A DNA stretch of 64,000 nucleotides from Clostridiales bacterium (GTDB taxonomy: Bacteria > Bacillota > Clostridia > Oscillospirales > Oscillospiraceae), in NCBI GenBank assembly GCA_004556755.1, contig SFFW01000003.1, forward strand, positions 19,398-83,397. Direction: 5' to 3'. The position numbers and the translations under genes were made by a program. How positions within the stretch are numbered: the stretch's first letter is position 1; every line of letters starts with the position of its first letter. The notes beneath the pieces were generated by a model that made no database searches, was not told the origin of the DNA, and worked only from the letters and a program-made list of their open reading frames with translations. Shown here one piece after another: positions 39,133-46,887 of the stretch.

Positions 39133-39591
39133 ATGAAATGCCCCTTTTGCGGCTATCAGGAGAGCAAGGTCATAGATTCACGTCCGGCGGAGGAGGGCGC
39201 AACCATACGCCGCCGCAGAGAGTGCCTTGCCTGTCAGAAGCGCTTTACCACCTATGAGATCATCGAGCATATGCCGCTTGTCGTCGTCAAGAGGGACGGT
39301 TCGAGGCAGACCTTCGACAGAGCGAAGATAATAAACGGCGTTGCCCGTGCCTGTGATAAGCGTCCCGTTGCGTACACTCAGTTTGAGAAGATCGCAGACG
39401 AGATTGAGCAGGAGCTTCAAAGCTCGCTTGAGCGTGAAGTCAGCACCGTTGACATCGGTGAGATGGTAATGAAGCGCCTTAAAGATATTGACGAGGTCGC
39501 ATACGTCCGCTTTGCCTCGGTTTACAGGAGCTTTAAGGACATCAATACCTTTATGGACGAGCTGTCAAAGCTCCTCAGCGACAAGAACTGA
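39133..39591 (+). CDS. nrdR: transcriptional repressor NrdR
   Basis: 152 residues. NrdR represses ribonucleotide reductase genes in response to ATP/dATP. The zinc ribbon has CPFC (residues 3-6) and CLAC, followed by an ATP-cone domain ([21 protein letters not shown]). ATG at 39133 is set by GGAGG at 39121-39125. No NrdR boxes were recognised in the window. Confidence 0.95.
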   Translation: MKCPFCGYQESKVIDSRPAEEGATIRRRRECLACQKRFTTYEIIEHMPLVVVKRDGSRQTFDRAKIINGVARACDKRPVAYTQFEKIADEIEQELQSSLEREVSTVDIGEMVMKRLKDIDEVAYVRFASVYRSFKDINTFMDELSKLLSDKN

Positions 39592-39972
39592 TCAGAAAAT
39601 ACTGCCGATGCTGACATGCTCCATCCCGATAAGGGAGAGGAGCTGTGCGTGAAGCATGCCGTAGGAGCCTTCGAGCGAACCGGAGTCCTCGGCGCATAGG
39701 TCGGACATCATGGAGTAGAAGGCTTCCGTCGTTGCGTCTATCTCCGAGTGGCGGATGAAAATGTGAGTGTAGCCGTCCATGGACAGCCAGTGTGAGATCG
39801 CAGTATCAAGGCGCTGCTGCGCCTTTCCCCAGTCGCCGGAAGCGGCGCTGTCGTATGCGTCCTTTACTTCGGCGTTAAGCCTTTGCATCATTTTGTCGTT
39901 TACGCCGATGTTCACAAGTGTTCCCGAAAACAGAAGTATGAGCAGCAGTGCCGCAATAAGCTCCTTTTTCAT
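39592..39972 (-). CDS. DUF4363 family membrane-anchored protein
   Basis: 126 residues. An N-terminal helix (about 4-25) anchors an external helical domain (RLNAEVKDAYDSAASGDWGKAQQRLDTA) of the DUF4363 family. Genes of this family often accompany DUF421 genes, as here, where its start overlaps the DUF421 stop by ATGA. Function unknown; a role in the spore or envelope is only suspected. Confidence 0.8.
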   Translation of the reverse strand: MKKELIAALLLILLFSGTLVNIGVNDKMMQRLNAEVKDAYDSAASGDWGKAQQRLDTAISHWLSMDGYTHIFIRHSEIDATTEAFYSMMSDLCAEDSGSLEGSYGMLHAQLLSLIGMEHVSIGSIF

Positions 39973-40649
39973 TTTGCGTCCTTTCCGAGCTGGCAGAAAA
40001 CCTCGCCCTGATCCGAGAGCGTCAGCAGATAAACGTCCTTTGGGTCTTTTATGCTGCGGCGTTTCAGCTCGTTACTTAGCCAATTCCCGCTGCGTCCGAG
40101 CAGGTGCAGGTTCTTATCCAGCACCCGACCTTCGTTTATTATAATGTGCGGGTAGCCGGACTGACAGACGTTCAAGTTCAGCTGCTTCGGCGTTACGGGC
40201 TGCTCCTCGCTGCGGAGTATAATGCTCAGCTTGCCGTTGGTCTCAAGTATCGCATAGGAAACGGCATCGAAGCTTTCAATGCCCTGCGACCGCAGCTCCT
40301 GCATCAGCTCGTCGGGGGTGAAGCGGTTTTTGTGCATACTTTCGATGTTGATCTTTCCGTTTCTTATGAGAATTTCCGGCTTGCCGAATGCAAGACTGCG
40401 AAAGCGTATGTTCTTCAGCGAAAAGCCGGCGATTATGACTTCAAGGCAAAACAGGGTGACGATCGGGATAAGACCGTTTAAAAGCGGTATACCGATGTCC
40501 TGAAGCGGCGTGGCGGCAAGGTCTGCTATGAGTGCCGCAACGATGAATTCGCTCAGCTCCATTTCGCCGAGCTGGCGTTTTCCCATGATGCGCATTGATA
40601 CGAGTATTGCAAAATACAGTATTATGGTGCGAATAAATATGATGGCTAT
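39969..40649 (-). CDS. DUF421/YetF family membrane protein with apparent AUA start
   Basis: 226 residues if translation begins at the ATA at 40649. GGGAGG lies on minus at 40658-40663, eight bases upstream, and the reading then begins IAIIFIRT, where homologues start with a few residues before a helix ending in RT. No ATG, GTG or TTG exists in frame between here and deep inside the divergent gene; the first downstream ATG would delete helix 1. Three membrane helices (to about residue 75) precede the cytoplasmic YetF domain (MGKRQLGEMELSEFIVAALIAD; FGKPEILIRNGKI; SYAILETNGKLSI). The family role is unclear. Confidence 0.8.
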   Translation of the reverse strand: MAIIFIRTIILYFAILVSMRIMGKRQLGEMELSEFIVAALIADLAATPLQDIGIPLLNGLIPIVTLFCLEVIIAGFSLKNIRFRSLAFGKPEILIRNGKINIESMHKNRFTPDELMQELRSQGIESFDAVSYAILETNGKLSIILRSEEQPVTPKQLNLNVCQSGYPHIIINEGRVLDKNLHLLGRSGNWLSNELKRRSIKDPKDVYLLTLSDQGEVFCQLGKDAK

Positions 40650-40713
40650 TTTGACCGCCTCCCGGACTATTTTCTCCGGCAGTTGGCAAATTATCAGTAA
40701 TGAAGGTGATTTT

Positions 40714-41397
40714 TTGAAAATTATCGTTGACAGTAAGGAGAATATTTCAAAAACCGTTGCCGATATGATGGCGGAGCGGCTTACATTAAAACCCGAAAGC
40801 GTTCTGTCTTTTACGGCTGACAAAAGCCTTGTGCCGATATTCTCAGAGCTTTGCGGCAGAAACTGCTGCGAAAATGCGGTGTTTTTTAATCTTTGCGACT
40901 ATGTAGTTCCGAAGGCTGATTCCGAAGAAACCTCTTTACATCTTCTCCGATCCTCTCTCTTCTCCAAGCTCGGGATCACGCATGTACATTCGCCGGACCC
41001 CGCAAAACCCGACGAATATGACGAACTCATCGCAGAACACGGCGGGATAGACATTGTCCTGCTCGGCATGGGGCTTAACGGCTGCATCGGCTTTAACGAG
41101 CCGTTTACGCCATATGACAGCCGTACCCATATCGCCATGCTCACCGAGGTGACGAGGCGTGCGGGGGCAGAGCGCTTTGGCTCTTTTGAAAATGTCCCGA
41201 ATTTTGGCGTGACTATGGGACTTAAAACGATCTGCGAATCCAAAACCGCAATTCTTGCGGCATTCGGCAGCGAGAAGGCGGACATTGTTCACAAGCTTGT
41301 CTACGGAAAAACCATGACCGATGTGCCAGCGGCTATGCTGCAAATGCACAGGGATATGATACTTTGCCTCGACGAAGAAGCGGCGGCAAAAATATAA
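40714..41397 (+). CDS. NagB-like sugar-phosphate isomerase/deaminase
   Basis: 227 residues from a TTG at 40714 with a GAAGGTGA site. It belongs to the NagB/6-phosphogluconolactonase fold: the LLGMGLNGCIGFNEP loop matches GlcN6P deaminase (GIGxDGHIAFNEP) but with Leu-Asn-Gly-Cys in place of Ile-Asp-Gly-His, and TMGLKTI and MTDVPAAMLQMH follow. It is shorter than the usual 240-270 residues. Loss of the catalytic Asp and His suggests altered or lost activity. It precedes glmM by 14 bases, so an amino-sugar role is likely. Confidence 0.82.
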   Translation: MKIIVDSKENISKTVADMMAERLTLKPESVLSFTADKSLVPIFSELCGRNCCENAVFFNLCDYVVPKADSEETSLHLLRSSLFSKLGITHVHSPDPAKPDEYDELIAEHGGIDIVLLGMGLNGCIGFNEPFTPYDSRTHIAMLTEVTRRAGAERFGSFENVPNFGVTMGLKTICESKTAILAAFGSEKADIVHKLVYGKTMTDVPAAMLQMHRDMILCLDEEAAAKI

Positions 41398-41411
41398 AGG
41401 GGAATATAAAA

Positions 41412-42776
41412 ATGGGTAAATACTTCGGTACGGACGGATTCAGAGGCGAGGCAAACGTCGGACTGACCGTCATGCATGCATTTGAGATAGGAAGATACCT
41501 CGGCTGGTACTACGGCAGAGATCACAAGGCGAGAATAGTCATCGGCAAGGACACGAGACGTTCAAGCTATATGTTCGAGTCCGCACTTTGCGCAGGGCTT
41601 ACAGCCTCCGGCGCAGACGCCTGCCTTCTCCACGTCACTACCACCCCGAGCGTCTCCTTCGTCGCAAGGGCGGACGATTTCGACTGCGGCATAATGATCT
41701 CCGCATCGCACAATCCTTACTACGACAACGGCATCAAGCTTATAAACGGCAGAGGCGAAAAGATGGACGACGAGATGCTCAGCGGCATCGAGGAGTACAT
41801 TGACAGAGTGCAGTCCGGCGAAAAGGACACGCTGCCTTACGCCGTAGGCGAAAAGATCGGACGCACCGTTGACTATTCCGCCGGGCGCAACCGCTACATA
41901 GGCTACCTCATTTCGCTGGCGACCCGCTCCTACAAGGGAAAAAAGGTCGGACTTGACTGTGCAAACGGCAGCACGTGGATGATGGCAAAGAGCGTGTTCG
42001 ACGCACTCGGTGCGGACACCTATGTTATCGCAAACAACCCGGACGGCATCAACATAAACGTCGACTGCGGCTCCACGCACATCGAGAAGCTGCGCAGCTT
42101 CGTGCTGGAAAAGGGACTCGACGTCGGCTTTGCCTTTGACGGCGACGCCGACCGCTGCCTTGCCGTGGACGAAAAGGGAGGCATAATCACCGGCGACCAT
42201 ATCCTTTATGTGTGCGGAAAGTACATGAAGGACAGCGGCATACTCGGCAACAAAAAGATCGTCACGACCGTTATGAGCAATCTCGGACTTTACAAGGCAC
42301 TTGACGAGATCGGTATCGGCTACGAAAAGACCGCAGTCGGAGATAAGTACGTCGCCGAGAATATGCGCAGCAACGGCCACATACTCGGTGGCGAGCAGTC
42401 GGGACATATAATCTTCGGGAGGCTTGCAAGCTCCGGCGACGGTCTTTTGACTGCGATCAAGATCATGGAGGCTATGTGCGAGAGCAAGCAGCCGCTTTCC
42501 GTGCTGGCTTCACCCGTCGTCATGTACCCGCAGGTGCTTAAAAACGTCGTCGTCGATGATAAGGACGAGACCTTAAACGACCCCGAAGTCAAAGCGGAGG
42601 TCGAGAAGATAGGTGCAGAACTTGGCAGTGAGGGCAGAGTGCTGCTCCGCAAGAGCGGGACCGAACCGCTGCTGAGGATCATGGTCGAGGCGGGAAGCGC
42701 CGAGACCTGCAACGCCTGCGTTGACAGGATAATCGAAGCGATGAAGCGCTGCGGAAGGCTTATAGCGGTGAAGTGA
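41412..42776 (+). CDS. glmM: phosphoglucosamine mutase
   Basis: 454 residues. GlmM interconverts GlcN-6-P and GlcN-1-P on the way to UDP-GlcNAc. Start at 41412 gives GKYFGTDGFRGEANV. The phosphoserine motif SASHNPYYDNGIKL (Ser about 100), the metal loop DGDADR, GGEQSGHI and the phosphate-binding RKSGTEPLLRIM are all present. A GGGGAA site precedes the ATG. The hexapeptide-repeat gene follows by one base. Confidence 0.94.
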   Translation: MGKYFGTDGFRGEANVGLTVMHAFEIGRYLGWYYGRDHKARIVIGKDTRRSSYMFESALCAGLTASGADACLLHVTTTPSVSFVARADDFDCGIMISASHNPYYDNGIKLINGRGEKMDDEMLSGIEEYIDRVQSGEKDTLPYAVGEKIGRTVDYSAGRNRYIGYLISLATRSYKGKKVGLDCANGSTWMMAKSVFDALGADTYVIANNPDGININVDCGSTHIEKLRSFVLEKGLDVGFAFDGDADRCLAVDEKGGIITGDHILYVCGKYMKDSGILGNKKIVTTVMSNLGLYKALDEIGIGYEKTAVGDKYVAENMRSNGHILGGEQSGHIIFGRLASSGDGLLTAIKIMEAMCESKQPLSVLASPVVMYPQVLKNVVVDDKDETLNDPEVKAEVEKIGAELGSEGRVLLRKSGTEPLLRIMVEAGSAETCNACVDRIIEAMKRCGRLIAVK

Positions 42777-42777
42777 T

Positions 42778-43437
42778 ATGTATAAAATAGACGAAATGCT
42801 TGACCTTTCAAAGACCATAGCAAAGGACCTCTTTTGCGGAAAAACCTACGCATGGGAGATACTGCCGGAGCTTAAAGACTACATCGTCCGCCTCGGAGCG
42901 ACGCTGCCGAAGGACGAATACGACGAGGTCTCGGAAAACGTCTGGATCGCAAAGGATGCAAAGGTGTTCCCCTCGGCGTACATAGCGGCGCCCTGCATCA
43001 TTGACCACGGCGCCGAGGTCCGGCACTGTGCCTTTATACGGGGCAGCGCAATAGTCGGCAAGGGCGCCGTCGTCGGAAACTCAACGGAGCTTAAAAACTC
43101 CCTGCTGTTCGACGGCGTGCAGACCCCGCACTACAACTATGTGGGTGACTCCGTGCTTGGCTACAAGTCGCACATGGGCGCAGGCTCCATTACCTCGAAC
43201 GTCAAAAGCGACAAGACACTCGTCGTCATAAAGGACGGGGAGGAGAGTATTGAGACGCAGCGCAAGAAGGTCGGCGCAATGCTCGGCGACTTTGTTGAGG
43301 TTGGCTGCAACAGTGTTCTCAATCCCGGCACCGTACTCGGTCGGCACGCAAGCGTGTACCCGACCTCCTGCGTACGGGGTACCGTTCCCGAAAATGCGAT
43401 ATACAAGGACAAGGACAACATCGTAATAAGGAAATGA
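42778..43437 (+). CDS. left-handed beta-helix acyltransferase, GlmU C-terminal-like
   Basis: 219 residues. Hexapeptide repeats from about residue 50 (VWIAKDAKVFPSAYIAAPCI; GSAIVGKGAVVGNSTELKNSLL) and NYVGDSVLGYKSHMGAGSITSNVK resemble the acetyltransferase half of GlmU, but no nucleotidyltransferase domain is present. It is one base after glmM, so it may acetylate GlcN-1-P while a separate enzyme makes UDP-GlcNAc. That split is inference; it could also be a sugar nucleotidyltransferase relative. Confidence 0.85.
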   Translation: MYKIDEMLDLSKTIAKDLFCGKTYAWEILPELKDYIVRLGATLPKDEYDEVSENVWIAKDAKVFPSAYIAAPCIIDHGAEVRHCAFIRGSAIVGKGAVVGNSTELKNSLLFDGVQTPHYNYVGDSVLGYKSHMGAGSITSNVKSDKTLVVIKDGEESIETQRKKVGAMLGDFVEVGCNSVLNPGTVLGRHASVYPTSCVRGTVPENAIYKDKDNIVIRK

Positions 43438-43443
43438 CATAAA

Positions 43444-43477
43444 AAATCTCGGTAATACGGGCGTATTACCGAGATTT
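43444..43477. terminator. bidirectional terminator in a convergent gap
   Basis: A perfect 15-base inverted repeat (AAATCTCGGTAATAC and complement) with a four-base loop, flanked by A- and T-rich sequence. It serves the glmM unit and the convergent gene at 43482. Confidence 0.92.
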
Positions 43478-43481
43478 AAAA

Positions 43482-44264
43482 TTAGGTCAGCGACCTGTAG
43501 TCGTCGCAGCTTTCAATGCTGTCGGGAGGGAAGAACTCCTCCACCGGGAAGCGTATGCGTGAGAACATGGTGCAGGGATCGTCTTCGGTCGAGCCGATGC
43601 ACTCCTTCTCCGGCATACAGTAGTCGTATGCGGGGATGAGGAGCTGGGTGCTGCGCTCAAGTCGAATTATCGAGAACTGACCGAGCGTGACGCTGATCTG
43701 CCGACCGGGACGGTCGAGCAGAATGTCCTCGCCGAACTCATCACGGATAAACTGCGGGATGTCACGGGCCTCGGCGGTCGGTTCCGTACCGGGGTCGACG
43801 ATGCTCATGTGCAGTGCGATGGGATCCACCGCATCGACCACGGCGTAGGGCATATCACGGTCGGCGCTCACGGGGGAATCGGATGAACCGAAGGTCTTGA
43901 GCCGACCCTCGCTGCCGAACAGCATGACACGCTTGTCGAAGATGGCAAGCCCCGTCAGCGTCATATTGCCGGGGAAGGTCTCGCCGGTGACACGGTAGAA
44001 GTAGGTCACGTCGACGGTGTAGTAGCCTCTGTTGAGGCAGATCTCCTCAACGTTTACGCTGCAATAAAGCAGCTCTGCGCAGCGTGCTCTTACGCTGATG
44101 GCGTTATCTATGTAGGGTGCAGAGCTTGCGGTGGGGTAGACACGCAGGTCTTCAACGCAGTCTTTGTCCCGACAGGAATCCAGTATCTTGCGAGTGTTTA
44201 TGCAGACGGCCTCTTTGATGCAGTCATTGCTGTCAACCGGGCCAGGAACGATCCTGTCTGCCAT
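43482..44264 (-). CDS. conserved clostridial protein, possible sporulation role
   Basis: 260 residues; ATG at 44264 follows a GGAGG site. No signal peptide or membrane helix. It is rich in cysteine (near CIKEAVCINTRKILDSCRDKDC at the N-terminus), then beta-rich (YYTVDVTYFYRVTGE; NMTLTGLAIFDKRVMLFGSEG). I recognise it only as a type common in spore-forming Clostridia, not as a named family. Upstream on minus is CATACACT, a match to the SigE -10 consensus. A spore-envelope role is inference. Confidence 0.8.
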   Translation of the reverse strand: MADRIVPGPVDSNDCIKEAVCINTRKILDSCRDKDCVEDLRVYPTASSAPYIDNAISVRARCAELLYCSVNVEEICLNRGYYTVDVTYFYRVTGETFPGNMTLTGLAIFDKRVMLFGSEGRLKTFGSSDSPVSADRDMPYAVVDAVDPIALHMSIVDPGTEPTAEARDIPQFIRDEFGEDILLDRPGRQISVTLGQFSIIRLERSTQLLIPAYDYCMPEKECIGSTEDDPCTMFSRIRFPVEEFFPPDSIESCDDYRSLT

Positions 44265-44306
44265 AAGCATACCTCCATAAATGTTTTTGAAGAAAAACTT
44301 CACTAC

Positions 44307-44314
44307 AGTGTATG
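44307..44314 (-). promoter_or_regulatory. candidate SigE/SigK-type -10 element
   Basis: CATACACT on minus fits the sporulation sigma-E -10 pattern CATACAnT. An AC dinucleotide 16 bases further upstream fits the SigK -35. It stands about 43 bases from the start codon. No sigma-A promoter was found for this gene. Confidence 0.35.
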
Positions 44315-44342
44315 CTCATGGGGAAAAATTGTGCCAAAAGCA

Positions 44343-44371
44343 TTTACAAGGCAGAGCAAATGTAATAAAAT
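44343..44371 (+). promoter_or_regulatory. sigma-A promoter of the DUF4364 gene
   Basis: TTTACA at 44343-44348 and TAAAAT at 44366-44371 with 17-base spacing, before an AGGAG site and the ATG at 44398. Confidence 0.7.
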
Positions 44372-44397
44372 ATATTGACTAAGTTTAGGAGCGGGAC

Positions 44398-44916
44398 ATG
44401 AACGAGAGATTTGGATTCATACATGAAAAGCTTGATATCAAGCTCCTCATACTCTTTATATTACGGAGACTGCCAGGAGTTGTTGACAGAAGCATGCTTA
44501 CGGAGCTTGTGCAGTGCGACGGGGGAGTGGGCTACTTCGATTTCTCCGACTGCCTCAGCGAGCTTGTGGACGCAGGGCAGGTCGAGGAATGTGAGGGCGG
44601 ATATAAGATCACCGAGAACGGCGCCGCAAACTGTGAGACTGTCGAGAGCAGTCTGCCGTATTCCGTGCGTAAGAAGGCGGAAAAGCTCCTTGCACCGGAG
44701 GCGGAGCGTCTGCGCAGACTGGCGATGCTCACTGCGGAACACGAGGTCACCGACAACGGCTGCTTTGTGACGCTTGCGATGGACGACGGCAAGGGTGAGA
44801 TCATTCGCATAAGGCTGCTTTGCTCCGGTGAGGAGCAGGCAAAGCGCATAGAAGAAGGTTTTAAGCGTTCTGCCGAGGAGATCTACGGTAAGATAATCGT
44901 CATGCTTGACGATTAA
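44398..44916 (+). CDS. DUF4364 winged-helix protein
   Basis: 172 residues. An N-terminal winged helix (IKLLILFILRRLP; SDCLSELVDAGQVEECEGGYKITENG) leads into a second alpha/beta domain. The DUF4364 family is common in Clostridia and likely binds DNA, but targets are unknown. Its own promoter and terminator make it monocistronic, upstream of asnA. Confidence 0.85.
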   Translation: MNERFGFIHEKLDIKLLILFILRRLPGVVDRSMLTELVQCDGGVGYFDFSDCLSELVDAGQVEECEGGYKITENGAANCETVESSLPYSVRKKAEKLLAPEAERLRRLAMLTAEHEVTDNGCFVTLAMDDGKGEIIRIRLLCSGEEQAKRIEEGFKRSAEEIYGKIIVMLDD

Positions 44917-44937
44917 AGAACGGATAGTGCTTATTAA

Positions 44938-44966
44938 GCCCATCCTGCGATGGGCATTTTTATTTT
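44938..44966 (+). terminator. terminator between DUF4364 and asnA
   Basis: GCCCAT and ATGGGC with a six-base loop, followed by ATTTTTATTTT. Short stem, good T-tract. It overlaps the leader of asnA and could also act as an attenuator. Confidence 0.7.
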
Positions 44967-44982
44967 GAAAGGAAATACTCCT

Positions 44983-45996
44983 ATGAAATCATTCATACCC
45001 GAAGGATATTCAAGTATACTGAGCGTGTATGACACGCAGAAGGCGATAAGCCTCTTAAAGCGCCTTTTTGAGGACAGGCTCGGCGCACTGTTGAACCTCT
45101 ACCGAGTGTCCGCACCGCTGTTTGTCGAGGCGGATTCCGGACTTAACGACAACCTCAACGGCTACGAGCGCCCCGTCAGCTTTGACATTCTGCGCTCCGA
45201 TGCTCACGCACAGGTCGTGCAGTCGCTTGCGAAGTGGAAGCGTTTGGCGCTGAAGCGCTACTGCTTCTACCCCGGCAAGGGACTTTACACCGACATGAAC
45301 GCAATACGCCGCGACGAGGACGAGCTTGACAATCTTCACTCCATCTACGTCGACCAATGGGACTGGGAAAAGGTCATACTTGCGGAAAACCGCAATCTCG
45401 ACTACCTCAAGCTCACGGTCATGGACATTGTGAAGGCGGTTTGCGACACGCAGGACACCATGCAGGCGATCTATCCGCAGCTCGGCAGCCTCGGCAAGCT
45501 TGAGCGCCGTGTGAGCTTTGTGACGTCGCAGGAGCTTGAGGATATGTACCCCGACAAGACCCCGAAGGAGCGTGAAAACGCATACCTCAAGGAGCATAAG
45601 ACCGCATTCATCATCGGCATCGGCGGTGCGCTGAAGTCCGGCAAGCCGCACGACGGCAGAGCGCCCGACTACGACGACTGGAGCTTAAACGGCGACATTA
45701 TGTTCTGGAACGAGCTTTTGGGCTGTGCCTTTGAGCTTAGCTCCATGGGCATCAGAGTCGATCCCGAAGCGCTTGACAGACAACTCAGACTCTCCGGCTG
45801 CGACGACAGACGCGAGCTTCCGTATCACAAGATGCTCTTAAACGGCGAGCTGCCTCTCACCATCGGCGGCGGTATCGGTCAGTCCAGACTTTCCATGCTG
45901 CTGCTCGGCAAGGCACATATCGGTGAGGTGCAGGCGTCGATCTGGGACAAGGACACCGTCGAGCTTTGCGAAAAAGCAGATGTCATGCTGCTGTAA
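44983..45996 (+). CDS. asnA: aspartate-ammonia ligase (AsnA-type asparagine synthetase)
   Basis: 337 residues. It makes asparagine from aspartate, ammonia and ATP; the fold is a class II aminoacyl-tRNA-synthetase relative. SFDILRSDAHAQVVQSLAKWKRLAL, GLYTDMNAIRRDED, SIYVDQWDWEKVI and LPLTIGGGIGQSRLSMLLLGKAHIGEVQAS are diagnostic. ATG at 44983 follows AAAGGAA. A hairpin with T-tract precedes it. Confidence 0.96.
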   Translation: MKSFIPEGYSSILSVYDTQKAISLLKRLFEDRLGALLNLYRVSAPLFVEADSGLNDNLNGYERPVSFDILRSDAHAQVVQSLAKWKRLALKRYCFYPGKGLYTDMNAIRRDEDELDNLHSIYVDQWDWEKVILAENRNLDYLKLTVMDIVKAVCDTQDTMQAIYPQLGSLGKLERRVSFVTSQELEDMYPDKTPKERENAYLKEHKTAFIIGIGGALKSGKPHDGRAPDYDDWSLNGDIMFWNELLGCAFELSSMGIRVDPEALDRQLRLSGCDDRRELPYHKMLLNGELPLTIGGGIGQSRLSMLLLGKAHIGEVQASIWDKDTVELCEKADVMLL

Positions 45997-46016
45997 GGAG
46001 AAGCATATTATAGATC

Positions 46017-46838
46017 ATGGAAATTATTGAAGCGATAAAAGTAATAATCCTCGCCATAGTCGAGGGAATAACCGAATGGCTGCCCATCTCAAGCACGGGA
46101 CATCTTATCTTGGTCGATGAGTTTATAAAGCTCAACGAAAGCGCCGAATTTAAAGAGCTGTTCATGTATGTCATTCAGCTCGGCGCAATACTTGCGGTCG
46201 TCGTGCTGTTTTGGAATAAGATGTGGCCGTTCCAGAGCAAGGATAAATCAAAGCCCGTCATCAAAAGAGACGTGTTTTCGATGTGGTTCAAGGTCGTGGT
46301 CGCCTGCATTCCGGGCTTTCTTGCCTACATTGCGCTCGATGCGATCTTCGTTGACGACTGCCGCATAATCGCAGCGGCGCTCATCGTGTACGGCGTTGCG
46401 TTCATCATCATCGAAAACTGGAACAAAAACCGCACACCGAGAGTTGCGACGCTGGAGGAGATCAGCTATAAGGATGCGCTTCTCATCGGTCTTTTTCAGG
46501 CGCTGAGCATCGTTCCGGGAACCTCACGCTCCGGCTCGACCATCATCGGCGGACTCATTATCGGGGTCTCCCGTGTCGCCGCCGCAGAGTTCACCTTCTT
46601 CCTTGCGGTGCCTGTAATGATAGGAATGTCGGTGCTGAAGATACTGAAGTTCGGCTTCGACTTCACCTCCGCACAGGCGATAGCGCTCGTCCTCGGCTGC
46701 GTCGTTGCTTTCATCGTGTCCATCCTCGTTATCAAATTCCTTATGAATTACATAAAGAAGAAGGACTTCAAGGTGTTCGGCTGGTACCGAATAGTCCTCG
46801 GACTTGTGGTCCTGCTCTACTTCTACGTTATAAAGTAA
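46017..46838 (+). CDS. uppP: undecaprenyl-diphosphatase UppP/BacA
   Basis: 273 residues, about eight membrane helices. It recycles undecaprenyl pyrophosphate for cell-wall synthesis and can confer bacitracin tolerance. The two active-site motifs are EGITEWLPISSTGHLIL (residues 17-33) and PGTSRSGSTIIGGL. The nearest GGAG is 16 bases from the ATG and a TAG blocks any upstream start, so translation initiation looks weak. Confidence 0.95.
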   Translation: MEIIEAIKVIILAIVEGITEWLPISSTGHLILVDEFIKLNESAEFKELFMYVIQLGAILAVVVLFWNKMWPFQSKDKSKPVIKRDVFSMWFKVVVACIPGFLAYIALDAIFVDDCRIIAAALIVYGVAFIIIENWNKNRTPRVATLEEISYKDALLIGLFQALSIVPGTSRSGSTIIGGLIIGVSRVAAAEFTFFLAVPVMIGMSVLKILKFGFDFTSAQAIALVLGCVVAFIVSILVIKFLMNYIKKKDFKVFGWYRIVLGLVVLLYFYVIK

Positions 46839-46843
46839 ATCAA

Positions 46844-46875
46844 AAAATGCATCGTTCAAACGAACGATGCATTTT
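46844..46875. terminator. bidirectional terminator after uppP
   Basis: A perfect 14-base inverted repeat AAAATGCATCGTTC with a four-base loop and flanking A/T runs, between uppP and the convergent M23 gene. Confidence 0.93.
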
Positions 46876-46887
46876 CTTATGCGTTTG

